DNA of 64,000 nucleotides from Atriophallophorus winterbourni (Eukaryota; Platyhelminthes; Trematoda; Plagiorchiida; Microphallidae): positions 1-64,000 of the forward strand of contig JACCGJ010004867.1 in assembly GCA_013407085.1 (NCBI GenBank), in the 5' to 3' direction. Below the pieces are notes generated by a model, which saw only the letters and a list, made by a program, of their open reading frames with translations, was not told the DNA's origin and searched no databases. How positions within the stretch are numbered: position 1 is the first letter of the stretch; each line of letters starts with the position of its first letter. Positions 1 through 13,500 of this stretch are shown one piece after another. The translations under genes and the position numbers were made by a program.

Positions 1-600
1 ATTTGTACATGTATGATCGAAGAGGGCTGGACTATGACTTTGTTATATAACTGAGTATTCTCAATAATAACCACACTGCGGTTGAAAGCACGCGACTGTG
101 GAGTGAATGTTTATGTGAGTCCGGTAAGCTATTACACAAGCTATCTCACATAAGGAAATTCGCTTTACTCCGTTTTCCAATCCCGAGCATACAATTGAGG
201 AAGTGCGAAGTGCACTAGCGATGAGTATTAATCACGAGCTTTCGATTTGTACGCAAAACACCAAACACAAGACGAGCACGAAACCCCGATAAAACCGATG
301 ACAATAGCAAATCCGTTGTAATTCGTGTTTCTGGAACACTGCATTTGAACGTTTCGAGTGACAACATTTTCGGAATCATCAGAAGATGGAGAACGTCAAC
401 CGCAATCGAACTAGATACAAACGGCCATGTGTGGTAAGGGCTTTAATCTTACCGGTTTCAGGACAGTGTTGTGGTTGCTTGGTTTACCTAAATTAGATTA
501 GCTTATTTTATATTATTTGTCTTGTGCGCAATAAACGCCTTTGACCAATCGGCGTTCTCTTGTGTTGTGGGACTCGTGAGTGAGAAGAACAGGTAGCTTC
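1..600 (+). repeat. LTR-like repeat copy 1 (diverged)
   Basis: Two stretches match other places in the window. Bases 195-270 (GAAGTGCGAAGTGCACTAGC, then GCAAAACACC) resemble 30725-30785 on + and the complement of 41100-41165. Bases 505-565 (TTATTTGTCTTGTGCGCAAT, AATAAA, then TTGTGTTGTGGGA) resemble the complement of 40725-40790. A polyadenylation-type hexamer before a GT-rich end suggests a long terminal repeat with R/U5. The ends are not defined, and no coding sequence of the parent element was seen beside it. Confidence 0.5.
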
Positions 601-1119
601 AGTCTTTACACTACAGAGCCTTTTTATTGTCTTTTGTGCTTTTTGTCAGAAATGTTTATACGATTGTAACTGTGTTATACGTCTGTGATCTATTAAACGC
701 GTGTAAATCATCCTACCTACGCATATCCAGTGAAGCTGACGCCAACCTGTCTAGTCATGTTACCAGTTTGAGGAATGTGATAGCGATTACCAGTTTAAGA
801 AACCTGTTTCTACTCATCAGGTCTACAGGCGGTGGACGGCAACGCATTAGTATGGTGACCCGTGAAACAGCTTGTTCGCTAAAGTAATGTGTTGCTCACA
901 TCCCCATCCCTTACAGCTTGTTCGCTAATTTTTAAGATGCAAAGACGCTTTCCTGTTTTCTTAATCACCTCTGGCTATCCTAGTATTGGCGCTGTTAAAC
1001 TAAAGAGCTGTTTTTGGTGTTGATGGTAATAAATTAACATCTCAATGGGCGCTGTATTGTCATCAACACAAGTCATTATCGCACCGCGTTTTAAACGGCG
1101 TGTGTATCCTCCTTGATAG

Positions 1120-1144
1120 TTTCGTTACTTCGTCATCTGGCTCG
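1120..1144 (+). CDS. ATM: Candidate ATM micro-exon
   Basis: A pyrimidine-rich acceptor (TATCCTCCTTGATAG) and a strong donor (CG|GTGAGT) bound 25 bases. The donor phase (two bases left over) is what the exon at 1270 requires. The peptide SLLRHLAR would run into [10 protein letters not shown], similar in position to the human stretch around ELLNYIMDTVKDSS. The exon is too short to be sure of, and an upstream exon ending in phase 1 would be needed outside the visible evidence. Confidence 0.35.
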
Positions 1145-1269
1145 GTGAGTAATTCATTGAAAACTGGAGACAAGCTGTTCTCTTTGTACTCAGTATGCAT
1201 TATGTATTATTAGCTCATGCATATATGTTAATTATACCTAGCATTTGTATTTGATGTTTAACGTTTCAG

Positions 1270-1519
1270 CTTACATGCTGCCAACAACTCCTCCGATAAC
1301 CATGTTTTTATCAACAATTTTGCCTGGGCACTCCACATCGTGCGATGGATGTTGTTTCACGTTCATGTCACCTCTGCTGATTGGTTGGCAGTCTGTAACG
1401 TACTCAATGAGCAGCTACCCAAGTGGTTACAGTTTCTTGCTACCCAGCGGTCTTTCGCTTCTAAGATATCTGTTAGTGATCTTGAAGAAATTGCTGATCC
1501 TGATGCTTCAACTCCACTA
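1270..1519 (+). CDS. ATM: ATM exon 1 of the visible set (N-terminal helices)
   Basis: Acceptor CGTTTCAG and donor CTA|GTAAGT. The exon starts with one base finishing a split codon, then encodes residues 1-83. The stretch [20 protein letters not shown], then [13 protein letters not shown], resembles the region near residues 120-180 of human ATM (SNILLKDILSVRKYW followed by QQWLELFSVYFRLY). The start codon of the gene therefore lies upstream. Confidence 0.85.
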
Positions 1520-4500
1520 GTAAGTATCCATTTGTGTTTGGAGCGAACATATTCTGCTACAAATACATCATTGTCATTCATTTTTTCTTCGACTATTGTT
1601 TTATACCGTATATTCTGCTTCAAAAGCTTTCTCAACTGTCTATCTTTTAAGGCCCATCTTGCCTTTTCTTGCTCATAAATGATCTCCACCGTCATCAGAC
1701 GGAATACCTCATGCTGTCAAGCTATTGATATCAAGTGTTAGATGCTACGACAATCGTAGAGACTGTATTCACCGAATTGCCGTCAGGCATAACAAAGGCT
1801 AGATTACTTGTAATTTACACGTTGCTTGTTTTCCTAACCTAATTCTTCACCAAACATAGATGTAAAACAGGTAAGGATATTTATTTAGAATCTGACTGTT
1901 ATATCATCACACAATCTCCTATGTGTGGCACTACCACTTCTGGCTCACGCTGTTCACCTAATAGAAGGCGATGAACGGTGTAGTTTTGTCCCCTTTGTTG
2001 AGCGGTACTATAGAGTTTTCACCTGGTCATTGTGCTTGCTAGACACAGGTAACTATACTAAATTGTTCACGCTCTGGTATTGAGCTGCGTGCGGGAACAC
2101 TGCCATTTTCCTCTTATGCTGATCTAGACCTGGGAAACATGAGAGTATCTTAGCTCGGGTGTAGCCTGACTTTGACCAGATTCAGATTTGTTATTTCGAA
2201 CGAATTACGAGATACCGGGATTTCTAGTAAACCTTGTCCAAAAAAGTTCGGCTACGGCATTTCGTATTAAACTAGATCATATGTCAATGTTTAGCAATCA
2301 CGACGGACAAAAATCATCGTTCAGTTGACAAATTGTAACCCGATAAGCAGACCTGTTCGTCTTTTATTAATCGTGTGGTGAAATTATTATAATTGCTGAA
2401 AATTCGTGTATACAAATACAGCCAGTGTTTTCGCTTTTTACTGCGAGCCCATTGACTTTTGTATAGAATTAAATAAACATAATGCTGGAGCCATAGATTT
2501 GTTGTGTACTCCGATGATGATAGATTGTCTGGGCATAATTGTTTGCTTGCGTTGAGTGTTGCTATAAAATTTTGTTGGTTCGCACACACTCAAGTTTACT
2601 GTATTTCGAGTTTTAACGGAGTAATTCTGAGTTTATCCTGCCCAAACGTTTATCAGATTTTCGCGATCTTCAAAATGTTTTCTGTTTAACCACAAAATTT
2701 TCATCAACTTTACAAATGTATTTGTTCATAAGTCTATATCCAGCCAAAGTTCTGTACGGCCATCGATCACACATGGGCTACGATATTCTCAAGTTTCTGA
2801 AGCGATATCGATGAAAAAGGAAAACGTTGCTGTGACTACAGCGTGTCTTTGTTTGCAGTTGACTATACGTAGCAACTTAATTTACCACGGTGTTACTTGT
2901 GCCGTACAAAATTTCTACACATGCAGAATGTCACTATAAATTAGAAAAGAAACAACTTGTCATTGAGATCAGTGCATTGGTTGAAACAGTTTGAACATTT
3001 GGTCTCTCTGTTTCCTTTATTTTTCACACTTGTTTCAATTTCTTTAATTATCCTCTTCTTTCACAGTTACTTCCAGATCCTTGGTCTGTCGATTCCAACT
3101 ACGGATTGAACGATCTCGCTCCACGTTTTTCTATTCTCGAAAGTAATGAATCGTCCGATGCAAGTGAATCACACTTTGAACATACTAGGCTTCCACCACA
3201 ACTATTCAAACCATTGATTAACCCTTCGACTTGCTTTATGGTCGAGCCACCCCCTAGCTTGTGCCAGTCCCCTTTGTTTCGCCGTGCTTTACCCACTGCT
3301 GAATCAATCGATCTGTATGAAGAATTATTCTCCCTTTGGCGTTGGTCGGTCGTTTTCCATTACCAATACCCTCATTTGTTCGATAAACATGATGATGTCC
3401 CGGTCTCCACAACTTCAGTCGCGTTAGAATACCTGACCAACGAATGGAATGCTGTGATCGTGCGTTTTGGATTTTTGAATGAGGCTTCACGCTGGAAATC
3501 TGTTCGTTCTCTTAGGAGCTTTTTCGGTCTGTTCGCTGCAGTATTGCTGGTGGCCTTTCGTGATTGTTTACCTGAAAGCATTTGCGTACATGTGAGTTTG
3601 ATCTGTCTATCCTGTTTACTTATATCCCAATGGTGATTCCTATGGTTATTTTAGGTACATTGTGTATTAAATTAACGTGCTACTCAAGTCTTTATAATTC
3701 AACTTTAATACCGATTTCCAGTTGTTTGCTCTCGTCAGCTGGAGCGATCAAGGTTTCGCTCAGTGAATATTGCTGTGGCAAGCACCATTCACTCGTTTGA
3801 AAGTAGCGGTGGAATTCATAGCTTGAAATTTTCTATTGTGATTCGGTGTGGTATCCGGGTTGCTCTTTTGTTAACACCGGCATGTATGTCCCTGTGTATC
3901 CAGGACTCGAAATAGCGAATAATTACGTACCTGGTTGCTGAAAGACGCTCAATTTACGATCTAATATTAGTTAATGGTGTTTGCCTTATACGTGAATATT
4001 TTTTTGTAATTTTACAGACCTCAATTGAATTATATCTCAATATTTATCCCTGTTTGGTACTTGATGTACGATCTAAGTGATTTTCATGCCAGCTCAACTA
4101 TCTGGTGTTTTTTGTTGCACTCCGTAACTCCCCTTTTGCACCGTGTCTCACCAAACAGCCACACTGCGTTCACTGCCAAATGGAACGCTTTCTCGATATC
4201 CCAACGCTGACGAACGAGCAACCGTCTCCGAAACGTTCGCGTCTCTCGGAAAGTTGCCAGAATGTGGTGCATCGCAGTGAATCGGTCTGGCATATCATTC
4301 TCCGTCTTGTCGCGATTCCAAATAAAGGAGGCTGCTTGTGGTATGTTCCCGGTGTTTAAATTCGTCTGGTATGCCTCATCTGTGTCTGTTTTATCATTCA
4401 TACTGGGAGCGTTTTTTATTGCTACTTTTCTTTAGTACTTTTCTTGTTAGTAAGATCCAGATTCACAACATGATGCCCGAAGAGATATATTATTTCCAAT

Positions 4501-7500
4501 TGACGGTTGCTTGAATTTCTTTAAGTGGCTCCAGTTCCTAGCAGCTCCATATCGGTTCAATAAACGAAGCTTACGTAGTATAGACAGAAAATCTCAAAAA
4601 GTAGGCTCTGTTCAGTCACAGCACATTGTAGACCATATATACGTATTGAATGACATGCTACTGTTTAGGCGAAATCACGATCCCACATCAAATGTGTTAC
4701 TCTCAGATTGCGCACGTGTAGACAGTTGTTGTTGTTGGCCTCCTTCGGTCGATGTCGACCATGGATGTACGTCACAAACGCGTGAATGTTCAAGTTTTAC
4801 AGCTTTTTTGTAGACAGTGATGGGAATAAAAATGACACTGTGTCTCCAGTGTGTTTTGGCATGCAGCTGATTACCGGTGTAAAATCAATTCTACACGATA
4901 TTAACGCAGTACAGAATTAATACAGAGATAATATATCTCGTTTTTCAAGGTTTGGTTTTGCATCATCGATAATTATTTCTCACGTGTAGTCTATGTCTTT
5001 GCCTGGATCTTGCTTGTGCTTTCATACACATACACACATACTGTACTTTTGTGCTGTGTGGCTAACACCATTGATTGGCTATTGGTAGTGAGCTGCATGC
5101 TGAATTACGCTATAGTCTCACTACCTTTTTCTATTTTCTATCTCATATCTGTTTTGGCGTGGGCAACCTGGCGGTATCTCAGCCCAAGTACAGTCCCTGA
5201 ATGTTCGACACTTTGCCTCGACTATGCTTGTGCTTTTATACATATGCATACATACATACATACATACATACGTTACATTTAGCCTCGTTAAAAAGATTCA
5301 TATTTGCACGCTTTTCTATCACGCCTCACGAACGGTTTCGTGCAGTTTGCAGTCATCAGGTAGAGACGACGATCGGGATCCGTATACCTTGAAACAATAG
5401 AAAATGGTAAACATTTCCATTTCCTGTTCTTTTTCTTCCTCGTATCTGTCTAGGCCTGGGCAACCTGACAGTATCTTAGCCCACGTGCAGTCTGTGATTG
5501 TGCGGCCCTTTGCCTCAATCAGGCATATATATATAGATATATATAGATATATATATATATATATAATACAAGATTTGAACTTCGAAGTCTCGTTAGCTTC
5601 TAACGCAAATGAATCCCGCGACGGAAAGTCTAAGTGTCATTCTTTCATCAGGCGTTCCATTCCTCTTGATTGGTTATCTGAAACCACTGAAGCTGCTTCA
5701 CATTCTGTTTAGTTTGTTTTTCGACCGTTTTATCCGTCTTTTTCCAGGTGGCTTGTCCTAGATTGGATGATCAGGTTGCACTGGCAGCGTTGCCAGTCAC
5801 TTTCTTTGGACGTGGCCCAAAGTAATCTTGTAGACGTCTCGCGTCAAATTTTATTGCTCCTTCCGGTACACGTTTCCGTTAGAAAATCGTGAGTTTCAAG
5901 CGTTTTTTCCCGATGTTGCTCTTGCTCTTTCATTAAAACTGGGTGTTTCCCTTTTTTAATTTATGACACCAACCACTGTAATTGATATCTCATCCATTTT
6001 ATGTTGTAGAGTCCTTGATCACGAATGTTTTCTCATTGCGCTGAATAGCTGTACAGCTGTTTTACTCTATGCATTGCAAATGCCCCGGGCTCATAATACG
6101 TGTATTCTGTGCGCTCCATCTATCGCCTCTATCAAGGAATGTTGGACGATTGCTTTGAAGTAAGTACGCTATATTCTTGACAATTCTTTTACATATTTAT
6201 CGACTATTTACTTTTAGATCGATTTCGTGGATTAGTCGCTCAGCCTGTTCTGATATTTCTTTCGACCTGCCACGAGTATTTAATATGCACTATTACCTGT
6301 TGCTAGAATAACATTTTTTCTTTCCATTCTTTGCTTGAAGAATATCAAGTAACAGATACTATACTAGCCACACGCCATGAGAATATTTATTGGATCTTAG
6401 TCTTATGGCCACTCCGTACCGCATAATGAATGCGTCAACTAATAAAAGTTAAACCTGTAACAGTAACCACGGAAACGAACTAAATCAATGTACCTTTATT
6501 TGAGCAGCGCACATCATCGGTTGTATGCCATAAATCACTTTATTTGTATGCTTTTTCACGCTGGAGTCTCACTACCATTTCTATTTTATTTCTGTTTAGA
6601 CCTGGGCAATCTGACAGTGTCTTAGCCCACGTGCAGTCTCTGGCTGTGCGGCTCATTGCTCGAATCAGGCTTGTACTTTCATGCATACATACATGCATGC
6701 TTTTATTCTGGTGTCCTCCGCGTTTCAGAAATACCCTCGGTTCTATAACTGGTGGCAACCGTTTTCATGTGGACGAGACGAAGAGCGTCATGCTGTCCAA
6801 ATCTCGAATTGGAACTTTGGATCGCTTGGCCTATGACCTCCTGTTACACATCGCTTACCTATCTATTCTCCCGGATTACTACGATCTGTCTTCCCAGCTC
6901 CAACCATTCTTCGTAAAATCATTAACAACGCATTTCGCTAAAGTGTTGTCCATTTGCCCAGACTTTTTTGACTGCCTTCCTCTGTGGCGTCTGCGATTCG
7001 TCATCACTATTGGTTTTATTCTCCCTGAGCTTGTCTTTCACTCGAAACCCTTTGTTACCGAGACTATCATTGACGCTGTTCCTTCGCTTTCCGTTTTTAT
7101 TAATCGGTGTTCAATAGATTTATCAATGTCGGATGGATTTGAAGTCGAGTTTGACGACAATGCTTCTGCTTTGATGCCCGAAGGTCCACTGATAGGGCTA
7201 TATTGGAGCTGTAAGCTCTTTTTCATGTGTTCGTCTGAAATGATTTGTTGCAGCATTCCATTTCTCAACAGTTTAACTGGAAAGCTTCTTCGCCGTTGGA
7301 TCAGACAAGCCAACTTGAGTAAACAACAGCTACTGGGCGCTGCCGAATACATTTTCGCAAGACTTAGTACTCCAATGAGACAGTCTTTAAACGCACCTGA
7401 TGATGTAAACCGTATACTTGTATTGCGTTCAGTTCTAATCGCCCAGCTACTGCACTACAGATCACATCTGTCCAAACCAAACCGGTTAGAACGTACCCAT

Positions 7501-10500
7501 CTTCACGCGCTGTTTGAGCCCTTTTCAACCATTTTTCATCACGCTCTAAAGGACTTGAAAAATGTGGATAATTGTCGCAAAAAGTCTGACGAACTACGAA
7601 AAGTTCTCACGGCTAATTCATATATCATTAATAGCCTTCATTATTTCTATTCAGACTCTACACTCCCTGTCTCATTTTCCCGTCATTTGACAACTATTAT
7701 TGAATATAGCATATGGCGAGTTGATTCTCAATCAGATTCGGTGAATTCTTCAGGCTCCAATTCGGCTGGTTTCGGGGACGATGAGTTCCTTGATTGTGGG
7801 TCACAATCTTTGGACCAATGTGATGAAATTATGGATTCCACCCACGGTGATTGTTTATCTGTGCTTCAAGCTGAACTCGTTTCTGCTCGTCTGCGCTTGT
7901 TTGCATCTGTTCTCAGCTTTTCTTTGCGATTTCGGTTAAATGATCTACAGCTTGCTATACACGATCGTCTAAAACTGGTCCTACTCCCTTCGCCTTGTGT
8001 TACAGCTCAGTCAGTTGAGTGGCTTTCTACTCTCGTTGAGGTTACTCATGATTGCATTTTTCAATCGACCCTTTGTGATCTTTTTACTGCTAAAGGCCCA
8101 TTCGGCGAACCGGTTTTACTCATTGTCAGTTCTTTGGTTGATGCACTTCGAGAATCACTGAAAGCGAAGCTCACTCGTGCGTCTCGCAATTCATGTATCC
8201 TCCAACTAAATCGTTTGCTTCGGTGCTGTTGCCTTACGATGAGATGTTTAACTCACTTGGCAAGTGGTCATATTCAATCTGATTTACTTGAACGTTTGCG
8301 CGCCATCGGTGTGCATTTGGACCAAATATTCCGTACGGTGTGGGCAGTTGCATCCAAACACAGTGTTCGTCTGCTTCATGGCATCGAATTGGTCTCCTCT
8401 GAATGTCTTGTGACTTGGATCGAGGTAGGTTGCATCCTTTGGTTTCATCCCAGTTCGCTAACCTAAACACTATTTATACTTGACTTTCACAAAGATGTTT
8501 TTTGCTTTGGCCTCTTATCAATATCGAGCATCTTGTTACGTGTCGTTTCTCGTGATTAAAATGTTCTGCGGATTTTTTGGGAAAATAGTGAACTTCACGT
8601 TTATCAGTGTTTTGCCAATTCTAATGAAATCTGCTTGGTATGATCGATTTCTTTGGTCACATTTTTTCATGCTGCATGTTGCTGTCGCATGAATATTTCT
8701 GTGCCAGTAGTTTTGCAGCTTGAGTATTTTCCATGGTTGGCGTGTCAATGGACATGTCTATCCAAAATCTTCGGTTTAGGGAGCATTTTGGTTAGAGAAT
8801 CCGGTTTACGCGCTTGGGTATCGAAATTTGTTTATTGTGTGGCATATTCAGCTTCCCTTGGATATGAATCTATTTAATTGGGCAATGCTCATCTGTGTTT
8901 GAACTTATATTGTTTCTAACTCATTAAAGATCCGAGCACTGTAATGCGTGTGACAGTAGAACCACAAGCAAATTAACATTATTATAATTGTTCACACTGT
9001 TTGATCTTGTTTTAGCGAGTGTCAGGTCAATGTGTCTGATATCGTGTGAAATGTCTTAGCTCTCCATTTTCCTTCATCAGTATACACTTTTCACTTAGAT
9101 CTATAACTCATTATGAAACTAATGAAACTCGTCAGGCAGATATGGTTCATACCAATCTTCAGTTAGGCTTTTTAACTGTTGATTTACGCTTAGCGTCCAC
9201 ACACTGGTGTACTTCTCCTCGCAATTAAACGTGAAGTTTACCATAAAGTTTCTGGCGATGAAACTGCTCATAAGCCCGTAGCCCATTGTGCATAATGACG
9301 CGCTTGTCTCATGAAGCCAGCGTTGATGTTGTGCAGTTACTCATCGGTTTCATGTGCCCTACCCCCAAATCCGGGTCAATGTTTGTCTGTCATAGAACTT
9401 CGCGTCTGCTTGACGGATGACAATCTAACATAGCCTGAATGCAGCAAAATTGAGTTTAATGTATATTTTGTCATGAAGCACCCACACCTCTTGATTTTGT
9501 CGGCGACACCGCTGATCTCTGAAGATTACATTACATAAGACACTTACAGAAGAGGCAAGGGGAAGATTAGTCTATGTGGATACACCTTGGCCAGGTGAAT
9601 GCACGACCATTGGCGTTTATTAGATCAGTGCATTTCGACTTTCAAAAACAAGTCTGAAGTCGTAGAACTTAGTTGGCCTGATTGCTCGTCTCGAAGCCGT
9701 TTTCTTGATTATGTTTTCGGTTTTGCTCAAGTACCCTCCTTTTATGGCATTATGACAAATGATTGTGAAAGCGAAAATGAGATAAACTGCTAATGCCTTT
9801 TCACGATACTTGATTGGTGTCTCCATGTGTTGCAAATCAGGCTTCAGCAGCTACGCGTGTGTTTTATCACTTCTTTCGCCATCGAATTCATATGGTCTTT
9901 AATATAAGACATCGTAGGCGAGACCACATTCGAACAGCAGCAAAATTTTCTACAGCTTTGCACAATGTACATTATGTTGTTTCTATGTTTACCGTTTTTC
10001 GATACCCCAGTATCGCCTCATTCTCTGCCAACTAACTTCGTATCGATTTTAGCTTATCCCATCTATCACTGAATTTGTGCGGAATGAATCTTCTGTTATT
10101 TTTTAGTCTCTCGCGCTTTTACCATCATCCTTGAGATGGTTTTTAATCATTTTCGATTCCCCCTTCTCTGTGGTATCTATTTAATGATCAGAGTTTGCTC
10201 ATTTTGGTCGTCTTTATTAGTAGTGTGATTTTGTCGTGTCCTCGGGCCAACTTAAATATGGGGTCTCCTGGTAAAGCTGTTTTGGGTTTACGTATGATGA
10301 CCTCGTTGGGACAAGGATAATATTGACACAACGTATCTGTGACCACAGCAGGACGTCGTACCACTTAACCAAAAAAGTGGTCCCACCTGGATGGTTTATG
10401 CCGGTGCTTAGCTCCCATAAAATATCATACCTTAGAAATCTATTATTAATTGTGTACCGATATTAATCGAAGGTTCTTTCACATCGACTGGAATGTGTGA

Positions 10501-13500
10501 GTGTTAAACACTACATTTTAGCATTTTATTTGCATTTATTTTTGCGACATGCTACTTAGTCTATTCACGGATTCACGCATTATATGGGATATTCCTTTAA
10601 CGATTTCAACTAGGACTTCGTTTTACATGTAATTTGTTTGCCTGCGAAATGTAATTAGGCTATTTCAACTTACTTCAGGCGCGTCATTCGCTGCTGGTGG
10701 GCGACACCACACCGCCTACTTGCTACTTAACAAGTTTGCTACAACACCCGATTTCCAGTGTCGTTATTCGCTTGCTGCGGACATTGCAGTGGTAAGTTGC
10801 TCTTGATCACCACATTGCTTTATTATAAGACCCACCCAACCCTAGTACTTGAATTGCGTTCTCTAACACACGTTCCGTTTATAAGCTGTTCCATCACAAA
10901 GTTTTCTTTGGCATTTCAGTTTGATCGACAAGTCCGCTTGTGTCAATTGGGTAGCCAAACACAACGTGGCTGTTCGAGAATTTCTGACTGCTCTCATTGA
11001 TTCCCTCGCGAAACATTTCATCAGTGTGTTGTGCATTCGAACGCGTCTTGACCGTGATTCTTCCTTGACTCGGTGGCTGGACGCTCACTGCTGTCTTCAC
11101 CTTCTCATTCAAAAATTATTGACCCGACTCTCTACAACTCCTCCGATTGTTGAACCTGTTCTGAAAGATGACCAGAATGAAACGCGGCGCATTGATATAC
11201 AACTTGTGGTAGAATCTTGTGTATGTCTAATGCGGCATTGTTTACTTTTTGGAAGCGTTGGTTGTCAGAAAGGATGCGAGGTACGTAAATTTGGTTTTCT
11301 CTATGTTATCGAAATTCTATTTTGAACATTGTGCACGAAATGGTATCCGCTTACAATCAGCTTCTACGACGCACTGGTCGCGTTTACAAATTTTTACATT
11401 TTTTAATTTTTGCCACTGTTTTCATTCTCTATGAGTTGAGCCATGTTAGCGTGAAAGCTTGCTCGTAGATTTTGCTGCCATGCATTATATCAATCGTTCT
11501 TCAACCTCGTTATACACAAAGTGAATACAATAGTTCAAGATGTCGATATCCAAACCACCACTGAAGGCGCTCCGATTGAAGAACTACTGATTTTGTGGTC
11601 TTTCTCGGGACATCTGGAGCACACGACAATTTTCGGACTACGCCTAGTAAACTGAATGAATGAAAGCACAAGCAAAGTGTCGCACTGTTAGAGACTGTAC
11701 TTGGGCGATATTACTGTCAGGTTGCCCAGGCCTAAACAGAAAGGAGAAATACAGAATAAAGATGGTAGTGAGACTCCAGTGTGTTTCAGCAAGCAGCTCA
11801 TTACCTGTGGCTAATCAATTTAGCACGGTGTTAGCCACACTGCACAGAGGTACCGTATGATTGCACATCCTAGTCCTTGTTTAATTCTGCACCGCGCATA
11901 CGTTCGCGAGAACCTAAACATCAGATTTTTATTTATAAATATTCATTCCTTCGTAATTTCAAAAGGTTGAATTCGCTAATCTCAATTGCCTTTATACAAG
12001 CGTTAATGCGATGTATAAATTATTTATTTTGCTCATTTTCTTAGGTGTTTGAAGACCTCTGTCCAGAGATGTTTTGCAAGAACATTCGTCCATATTTGCT
12101 TCCAATGGTGCTCGCCGATTGGTACACGTTATCGCCACATTTAAACAATTTGGAAGACTTTCCATGGAACTGCTGGCAGACCTTAGCTGATTTTCCAACC
12201 GCTTGTCTGTAGGTTTTCCATTCAAAATGAATGTTTTTGATGACCCAGTGGCAATAATTAATTGCCACTTAATAATTAATGTACGATTTTGAAGTTCGTT
12301 CATGGATGTCGGCCTAAGTAACCTGATGATATCTTAGTCCGCGTGCAGTCCATGAACTTGCGGCACATTGCCTTCGTGCGCACATGCTGCATGCGCTCTA
12401 CGATGATTCCTTTCTTGGATATTCTGACAGCTTTTCGTTCCACGTACAGCCTATAACTTCCGCACGTGAGGGCCCTATTGGATGAAAATATTTAATGTTT
12501 TAATGAAATGTACAATTAATACAACATGAGAAGACATTATTTCGTGAAAATGCATTGGAAGTGGGCAAAGATTCAGCAACACATCACGTTTTATCTTTTT
12601 ACCTTACTCATGAGTACGATAAACTGTCAACTTGAATTTTCTGAAGGTATCAACGCGCATTTATACGGATATGCAAGCACACATATACTTGCGTGCACAC
12701 ATCTAATTCTTACAAGTCTGTATATAGCCGCTGCTAAACGAATTTATCCTCTCCATTCTTTAAATCAGTAATGGTTCTTTGCAATTTACTCACATTGTTC
12801 CAATAAATAATGAACTATGCCTACATATTGCAGACAAACACCTACCGAACTGTTGGTCTTCTACTGTTCCGCTCCCCAATTGGATATCAATCTCCCTATT
12901 TTGCGCGAGCTTGCTGTTAACTCCAACACTGTTTGGCCCCATGTGCTCGCAAGCGTTGGCCTGTTGGAATGCTGCTTTCAGCGGCGCTCAAGTAATAATT
13001 TCGAAGATCGGTGGATGTTGATTCATCAGTTAATCGTAAGTCATTGCCCATTTGCAGTCCCACGTTTGCAGCATCGAGTGGCTATTGTCCAACATGCAAA
13101 ATCTGTCATAACCGATTTATTCTGTGTTCCTCTGGCGTGTCACTCATACGCTTTCCTCTTTCTCTAATTTCGCCCTCATTCTGTTTACTTCAAATGCGGA
13201 ATTTCGGAGTGGTTGCTGGTCAAGCACTGAAAGGCATCTGGTAGACCGGGTTTATGAAACCTTTAGTTAGTTTGCCATGTGGATGTGATCCGCGAGGCTA
13301 ACTGGCCTCGACCGCGTTCGTTTGAACATGGAAGCATACTCCAATTGACAAATTAAACTTTTGATCTTCATTTTTCCAATGCGACTTGGCCCCTCTAGGT
13401 TTTCTATATACTGTTTTGTAGTGAGTCCATAGTGCTTGATACTGTGCTCATGTGATAATGGGTTTTATTTCAGGATCTACCCAAACTGATTCCCTCGTTG

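Larger units (their letters stand above)
4341..5747 (+). other. ATM intron rich in dispersed repeats
   Basis: It contains a repeat-B end piece at 4735-4790 (CGGTCGATGTCGACCATGG), the reversed tail side of a repeat-A copy near 4845-4920, two repeat-A copies on + (listed separately), and another repeat-B piece at 5345-5395. No gene was recognised. Confidence 0.7.

Noticed and set aside
627..887. Open frame of 86 codons as an ATM exon
   Set aside because: No similarity to ATM, and no donor in the phase that the exon at 1270 needs.
3099..3581. Several open frames on - opposite ATM exon 2
   Set aside because: They are antisense shadows of a well-supported exon with no domain of their own.
5527..5568. 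TA/GATA repeat run as a functional element
   Set aside because: It is simply the expanded simple-repeat tail of a repeat-A copy.
6544..6728. N-terminal extension of the 640-codon open frame
   Set aside because: This part is a repeat-A copy followed by a pyrimidine-rich splice acceptor; the coding exon begins at 6729.
7038..7352. 104-codon open frame on -
   Set aside because: Antisense shadow of the giant exon 6.
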